A stretch of DNA of 41,548 bases from Hyphomicrobium sp. (GTDB lineage Bacteria; Pseudomonadota; Alphaproteobacteria; Rhizobiales; Hyphomicrobiaceae), in NCBI GenBank assembly GCA_002928955.1, contig PERT01000030.1, positions 1 through 41,548 of the forward strand. Reading direction: 5' to 3'. Each line of letters begins with the position of its first letter. Position 1 is the stretch's first letter. A model generated the notes under the pieces. That model saw only the letters and a program-made list of their open reading frames with translations. It did not search any database and was not told the DNA's origin. A program made the position numbers and the translations under genes. Below, one piece after another: positions 37,287-41,548 of the stretch.

Positions 37287-37727
37287 ATGGCCCTGAATAT
37301 CGTGAAGCTATGTGTGGGTGCGGCGTCGATCGAAGACCTGGAAATCTGGCAGCAGGGTCGTCTTGCCGCGATGAAGGCAGTAGGCGAAGTCCCGCGCATC
37401 GTCCACACCACGTTCCAGACCCCGAAGAGGCAGACCGAACTTCTCGACGGCGGGTCGCTCTACTGGGTGATCAAGGGGTTGATCCAGGTGCGGCAGCGGA
37501 TCCTGGGGTTCGATGATGGTACGAAGGCGGACGGCTCGGCTTGCTGTCTTTTCATACTCGCGCCCGAACTGGTCCCGGTACGCCCGATGCCGCGCCGCCC
37601 GTTCCAGGGCTGGCGCTATCTCACGTCGAGCGACGTCCCCGCCGATCTGGCCGGTGGTGCGGCCGATGGCGTCGCTGCGATGCCGCCGAAGATGCGCAAG
37701 GATCTCGCCGATCTCGGGCTGATCTGA
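37287..37727 (+). CDS. DUF1489-family protein
   Basis: A 146-residue protein matching DUF1489, found mainly in alphaproteobacteria and of unknown function. The signature is the block HTTFQTPKRQTELLDGGSLYWVIKGLIQVRQRILGF, followed by ELVPVRPMPRRPFQGWRYL and a C-terminal PPKMRKDLADLGLI. No membrane segment. ATG 37287 with GGAG 8 bp ahead is chosen over a GTG three codons before. It lies about 50 bp upstream of the aminotransferase. Confidence 0.85.
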   Translation: MALNIVKLCVGAASIEDLEIWQQGRLAAMKAVGEVPRIVHTTFQTPKRQTELLDGGSLYWVIKGLIQVRQRILGFDDGTKADGSACCLFILAPELVPVRPMPRRPFQGWRYLTSSDVPADLAGGAADGVAAMPPKMRKDLADLGLI

Positions 37728-37778
37728 GGGCTGATCTGGCGCCGTCCCCGAACACGATGCCTCCGCAAGGTGATAGAC

Positions 37779-38888
37779 ATGCCAATCGCGCCGATGAGCT
37801 CCCTGGTCCGAAGCCTGCCGGTCACCGTGCCGTTCGTCGGGCCGGAAGCCCTCGAGAGGCTGCGAGGGAGACCGTTCAAGGCGCGCCTCGGCGCCAACGA
37901 AAGCGTATTCGGGGCGAGCCCCCTGGCGATTGCTGCGATGCGGGAGTCGGCTGGCGGTAGCTGGATGTATGGCGATCCGGAAAATCACGATCTCGAATGC
38001 GCTCTCGCGGAGCACCACAGGATTGCGCCACAAAATGTCGTGGTGGGCGAGGGGATCGACGGGCTGTTGGGGCTCGCGGTAAAAGTCGTCTGCGATCCGG
38101 ACGCAACGATCGTCACTTCGGATGGCGCTTATCCGACCTTCAATTTCCACGCGACGGCACACGGTGCGCGACTGGTCAGAGTACCCTTCCGCGACGACCG
38201 TGAAGATCTACCAACTCTGCTGGAGACAGCCATCCGCGAGCGTGCCGCGATCCTCTACATTTCAAACCCCAACAACCCGATGGGCTCGTGGTGGGGCTCA
38301 TATGAAGTATCGCGGCTGATCTCAGCGTTGCCCGGTGGCACCATGCTTCTGCTCGACGAAGCTTACAGCGATACTGCCCCTTCAGATGCGATCCCGCCGC
38401 TCGACGCTTCCAACCCCCAGGTGCTGCGCTTCCGCACTTTCTCTAAGGCCTACGGACTGGCCGGTGCACGGGTCGGATATGCGGTCGGGGAGGCCACCTT
38501 GATCCAAAGCTTTGAAAAGGTACGCAACCACTACGGCATGAACCGCGCGGGCCAACTCGGCGCGCTCGCCGCGCTCGCCGATCAGGCCTATCTGACCGCA
38601 GCGGTCGGGCGTATCGCGCGTGCACGGGAGCGCATCTCGGCGATCGCCCGCGACAATGGTCTTCATCCGTTGCCGTCAGCAACAAACTTTGTGGCGATCG
38701 ACTGTGGCGGCGATGGCGCTTTTGCCAAGCGCGTTCTCGACGAGGTCATCGCGCGCGACGTGTTCATCCGCAAACCCGCCGTGCCGCCGCTGGATCGCTG
38801 CATTCGGGTGAGTTGCGGCAGGGATCAGGATCTGGATCTGTTCGCAGCCGCGCTGACCGTCGCACTCGCGGTGGCGCGATCATCATGA
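37779..38888 (+). CDS. HisC-like PLP-dependent aminotransferase
   Basis: A 369-residue fold-type-I aminotransferase close to histidinol-phosphate aminotransferases. The PLP residues are visible: N in ISNPNNPMGS, D193 and Y196 in LLLDEAYSD, K223 in FRTFSKAYGLAGARVGYA, and the C-terminal Arg in CIRVSCG that binds the substrate carboxylate. Family members act on histidinol phosphate, phenylalanine/tyrosine or other acids; without other his genes nearby the substrate is open. ATG 37779 after AAGGTG is chosen. Its stop overlaps the next start as ATGA. Confidence 0.85.
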   Translation: MPIAPMSSLVRSLPVTVPFVGPEALERLRGRPFKARLGANESVFGASPLAIAAMRESAGGSWMYGDPENHDLECALAEHHRIAPQNVVVGEGIDGLLGLAVKVVCDPDATIVTSDGAYPTFNFHATAHGARLVRVPFRDDREDLPTLLETAIRERAAILYISNPNNPMGSWWGSYEVSRLISALPGGTMLLLDEAYSDTAPSDAIPPLDASNPQVLRFRTFSKAYGLAGARVGYAVGEATLIQSFEKVRNHYGMNRAGQLGALAALADQAYLTAAVGRIARARERISAIARDNGLHPLPSATNFVAIDCGGDGAFAKRVLDEVIARDVFIRKPAVPPLDRCIRVSCGRDQDLDLFAAALTVALAVARSS

Positions 38889-40189
38889 AGCTTCCAGTGA
38901 ACCACAAGCTTCGGCAGGAGTTGAACGACGAGGTGCACGCGCGCCCGCCGCCGGCCTTGAGCGCGTCCTGTCGCATCTCGTTTCTCGCGCTGTTGTCCGA
39001 GCCCAAGAGCCGGACGGCCGAACGGGCGCATATCGCGGTCCTCTGCGAACGGTTCGGTGTCGTATCGCCGCTCGCCAGCGCCAACCATTTCAAAGCCGAG
39101 ATTCTGAAGGGGCAACCGGGTGCCGTTACGCTTCATTGGGAGCGGCACACGGAATTCGCCCGGTACATGGTGATCGCCGAGGGCGCTGGCGACGACCCGT
39201 TTGCCAAGTCTGCGCTGTCGCACCTGCCCGAAGACTGGGTCGCTGCGATCCCGGGGAAGCTGCTCGTCGCCACGCATATCGCCGTGTTGCCGGACACGGG
39301 CGAACCGATCGATCCCGACCGGCTGTCGGCTCGATACTTCAGCGGCCACGTGCTTGTCGGCGCCGATGTCGGCGCTGAAGCCGGCACTGCGTTCGCCGAT
39401 TTCCGCATTCTATCTGATGGTTTCAGTCGGCTGATGGTCTGGAACAAGTCGATGACGCCGCGACAATCCGGCCGCACGGTCCAGCGGCTGATCGAACTCG
39501 ACAGCTACCGCATGATGACATTACTCGCGCTGCCGATTGCGCGCGGTCTGAGCCCGTTCCTGTCGCAGTGCGAGCGCGAGTTGGCCGAGATCACGGGGCG
39601 GATGACGGACGCGCCGGTAGAGGAGGAGCCGCAACTGCTGCAACGGCTCACGAAGCTCGAAGCGGAGATCCAGAGCCGGCACGCAGACAATCACTTCAGG
39701 TTCAGCGCGGCGTCGGCCTACCACGACCTGGTCGAGCGTCGAATTGCAGAGTTGCGCGAGGGCCGGCTCCACGGAGTGCAGACTTTCGGCGAGTTCACCG
39801 AGCGGCGGCTGGTCCCGGCGGTGAATACCTGCCGGTCAGTGGCCGGCCAGCTGGAAGGGCTGTCAGAGCGCGTGGCGCGGGCGACGCAATCGCTCTCGAC
39901 GCGCACCGCGATCACCCGCGAGCGACAGAACCAAGCGCTGCTGGAGACCATGGCGCGGCGGGCCAAGATGCAGCTTCGGCTGCAGCAGACGGTGGAGGGG
40001 CTGTCCGTTGCCGCAATCAGTTACTACGTCGTGGGGTTGATCGGATACGGAGCCAAAGGGTTCAAGGCAGTCGGCTTGCCGTTGGAGCCTGATCTTGTCA
40101 TGGCGCTCAGCATTCCATTCGTCATCGGCTTCCTCGCCTATGGGCTCCAGCGTATCCGCGGCCGGCTGAAGCTCGGGTCGGAAGAGTAG
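38885..40189 (+). CDS. DUF3422-family membrane-anchored protein
   Basis: A 434-residue protein of the DUF3422 family, function unknown. The N-terminus is characteristic (NHKLRQELNDEVHARPP), followed by a soluble domain, a long charged helical region (about 225-370; possible coiled coil, with RRAKMQLRLQQTVEGLS) and two C-terminal TM helices (about 376-396 and 402-422). The arrangement resembles a CorA-like helical-plus-TM architecture, though no transport role is shown. It is translationally coupled to the aminotransferase by an ATGA overlap. Confidence 0.87.
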   Translation: MKLPVNHKLRQELNDEVHARPPPALSASCRISFLALLSEPKSRTAERAHIAVLCERFGVVSPLASANHFKAEILKGQPGAVTLHWERHTEFARYMVIAEGAGDDPFAKSALSHLPEDWVAAIPGKLLVATHIAVLPDTGEPIDPDRLSARYFSGHVLVGADVGAEAGTAFADFRILSDGFSRLMVWNKSMTPRQSGRTVQRLIELDSYRMMTLLALPIARGLSPFLSQCERELAEITGRMTDAPVEEEPQLLQRLTKLEAEIQSRHADNHFRFSAASAYHDLVERRIAELREGRLHGVQTFGEFTERRLVPAVNTCRSVAGQLEGLSERVARATQSLSTRTAITRERQNQALLETMARRAKMQLRLQQTVEGLSVAAISYYVVGLIGYGAKGFKAVGLPLEPDLVMALSIPFVIGFLAYGLQRIRGRLKLGSEE

Positions 40190-40210
40190 GTGGGTTCGCC
40201 CGATCCTGGT

Positions 40211-41257
40211 TCACGGGCCTGCGGGTGCTCCCGCGGCGCCCTTCCGGTCCGCCGCAACAGCCGCTTGGCAAATGCCTTCGTCCTTTCCGAACGTGGGACA
40301 GTAGATGCTGATGGCGCGGCGGTCGTCGGCAGGGACCATGCACGGCGCCGTTGCTTGGCAGCGGACGATGTTCCGGGCGATGCCGACGGCAAGACCGGTG
40401 ATCGAGTGGGCGAATTCGCGCATATCGACGGCGGCGACGCGATAATAGCGGTAGTACACGGTCTCCTTGTCCACGAATAACAGCCGCCGCAAGCGCGTCA
40501 CGGGCTCCAGGTGCTCATGGATGTGCACGATTGGCACGCCGGTGAAGGGCTCGGCCAACCGGTACTTCAGCACGACAAACGACGAGTTGAAGATGGGGGC
40601 CGAGACACAGGGGAATGCGTAGGCGATATGCTGGGCGATGCCGCCGCCGAGCGAGTGGCCAGTGGCGACAAAGGTCACGCGGTCACCCGCCGCCGCCGCA
40701 TAGGCCTCGGCCCGGATGTCGCGGAACGTATCACGGGCATCGTCGTACTGGTTGCGGACCGGGGCCCAGGCCGTGAACCAGGCGAGATTGGCCTGCCAGT
40801 CGCCGAGATCGTAGGTCTCGGACCCGGAATAGGCGACGAGTACAGACAGCAGTCCAGGCTCCCGTTTATGATAGACATCGAAGCGTAAGCCGGATGGGCG
40901 CTCGACGGTGCGCAATCGCTGCCATTCCGGCGAGTGTCGCGCCAGCGTGAATCCCATGGGCTCGCCCATGTCGTAGGCGTTGAGGCTGGCGATGGCGAAG
41001 GGCAGATATTCGTTGGCGTTGACGGGTTCCTCGGCGGCCATTCGGTCGTAGTAGAGGAGTTTCGTCGTTGTGCAGCCACTGCTGGTTTCGTTTGGCCGGA
41101 TGCCGAGATCGGCGCGCGTGATTTTCGGTCGCGGCACGCCGAGTAGAAGGCAGCCAATGAGCGTTGCGGCCGCTGTTTTCAGTGCGTAGCCGACGAGGCG
41201 GCTGCTCTTCAGCCAAGCCAGCACTTCATTCAGCGCTGAGCCCGCATAAACGTCCAT
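40211..41257 (-). CDS. Class-3-lipase-like alpha/beta hydrolase
   Basis: A 348-residue hydrolase with the nucleophile elbow TGHSLGGG (S202) and the preceding VAYSGSETYDLGDWQANL segment, typical of lipase class 3 and related esterases. A hydrophobic stretch near the N-terminus (about 22-41; VGYALKTAAATLIGCLLLGV, with a Cys) may anchor it in the membrane. Later HIHEHLEPVTR could carry the catalytic His/Asp, but I cannot assign them firmly. It is convergent with the DUF3422 gene. Substrate unknown. Confidence 0.8.
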   Translation of the reverse strand: MDVYAGSALNEVLAWLKSSRLVGYALKTAAATLIGCLLLGVPRPKITRADLGIRPNETSSGCTTTKLLYYDRMAAEEPVNANEYLPFAIASLNAYDMGEPMGFTLARHSPEWQRLRTVERPSGLRFDVYHKREPGLLSVLVAYSGSETYDLGDWQANLAWFTAWAPVRNQYDDARDTFRDIRAEAYAAAAGDRVTFVATGHSLGGGIAQHIAYAFPCVSAPIFNSSFVVLKYRLAEPFTGVPIVHIHEHLEPVTRLRRLLFVDKETVYYRYYRVAAVDMREFAHSITGLAVGIARNIVRCQATAPCMVPADDRRAISIYCPTFGKDEGICQAAVAADRKGAAGAPAGP

Positions 41258-41423
41258 GCCCGTGTCCTGTCCATGCCTCGGCGGCCAAATGCTACACCAA
41301 CCTCCCTAAGATGAAGTGTTGGGAATTCCGCAGGGATTACCAGTCACAAATGATCGAAAGCGCGTGAACCCGTGCAGAATCGTTAACGGACATGAAGCAC
41401 GTGCGCCTGCATGCGGTCGGTCT

Positions 41424-41501
41424 CTAGTGTCGCGCATCTGACGTTTGGTCCCCACTCGGGGCTGCCTCGAAACCAAACGCCAGATGCAAAAGCTACACTA
41501 G
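41424..41501. repeat. CTAG-ended palindromic element A, inverted copy
   Basis: A 78-bp unit, CTAGTGTCGC to GCTACACTAG, whose reverse complement is nearly identical to 14272-14350 (a few substitutions and one small gap in the loop). The same inner 16-bp stem is present. Confidence 0.75.
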
Positions 41502-41514
41502 AATCATAGGTTTG

Positions 41515-41548
41515 CTAGTGTTCCTTAGGCGCCGACATTTGATCTGGA
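41515..41548. repeat. CTAG-ended palindromic element B, inverted copy, cut by the window end
   Basis: It starts CTAGTGTTCCTTAGGCGCC and continues to the end of the window, matching the reverse complement of 14224-14258. The 13-bp spacer from element A (41502-41514) is also largely conserved. Confidence 0.65.

Overview
The window is high-G+C DNA from an alphaproteobacterium, most likely a member of the Hyphomicrobiales (Rhizobiales). This rests on gene order and family content: ppiD followed by trpE; tpiA, a proline-rich secreted protein, secG and pyrG in line; trpG-trpD-trpC; DUF1489 and DUF3422 proteins; and palindromic repeats of the CCTCTCCCC...GGGGAGAGG kind. The species cannot be named from the sequence alone. 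Most genes are chromosomal housekeeping genes with good ribosome-binding sites.

Layout. 1-350: intergenic DNA with a CTAG-ended palindrome. 354-2077: agmatinase (speB), a small hypothetical gene, tRNA-Val and tusA. 2446-6955: an MMPL/RND exporter, recJ and tRNA-Glu. 7080-7711: a HigB/HigA-type toxin-antitoxin pair behind two perfect palindromes. 7929-13767 (minus strand): a complete pyruvate dehydrogenase operon, aceE-aceF-lpd, of the homodimeric-E1 type, with lipoyl domains on both E2 and E3. 13768-15107: gene-poor DNA carrying a composite palindromic repeat and a 25-bp tandem array. 15108-24350 (minus strand): tryptophan genes in two blocks, ppiD-trpE and trpG-trpD-trpC, separated by a stand-alone AICAR-transformylase-like gene, a SixA-type phosphatase and a DUF3455 protein. 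24603-28587 (plus strand): tpiA, a secreted protein, secG and pyrG.

28588-32738 looks like a decayed accessory island. It has a tRNA-3'-end-like sequence at its left side, three unrecognised genes (one with an RNA-polymerase-alpha-CTD/HhH-like domain) and a truncated tyrosine recombinase at its right side. Palindromic repeats of three kinds are packed beyond it. 32739-41257 returns to chromosomal genes: a two-TM protein, a DUF218 protein, a Gly-rich membrane protein paired with a YgiC-type ATP-grasp enzyme, two secreted proteins, DUF1489, a HisC-like aminotransferase coupled to a DUF3422 membrane protein, and a class-3 lipase.

The most unusual content is repetitive DNA. A family of 76-79 bp elements bounded by CTAGTG/CACTAG-like inverted ends occurs at three places, and two of these are inverted copies of the same two-element composite about 27 kb apart. 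A 30-bp array is translated in frame as a C-terminal tail on TrpG, and a related 25-bp array lies beyond trpC. A dispersed palindrome sits in frame in the linker of Lpd. A 13-bp repeat lies in the pyrG leader. No complete new defence or biosynthetic system was identified; the island genes and the CTAG elements are the best candidates for undescribed biology.
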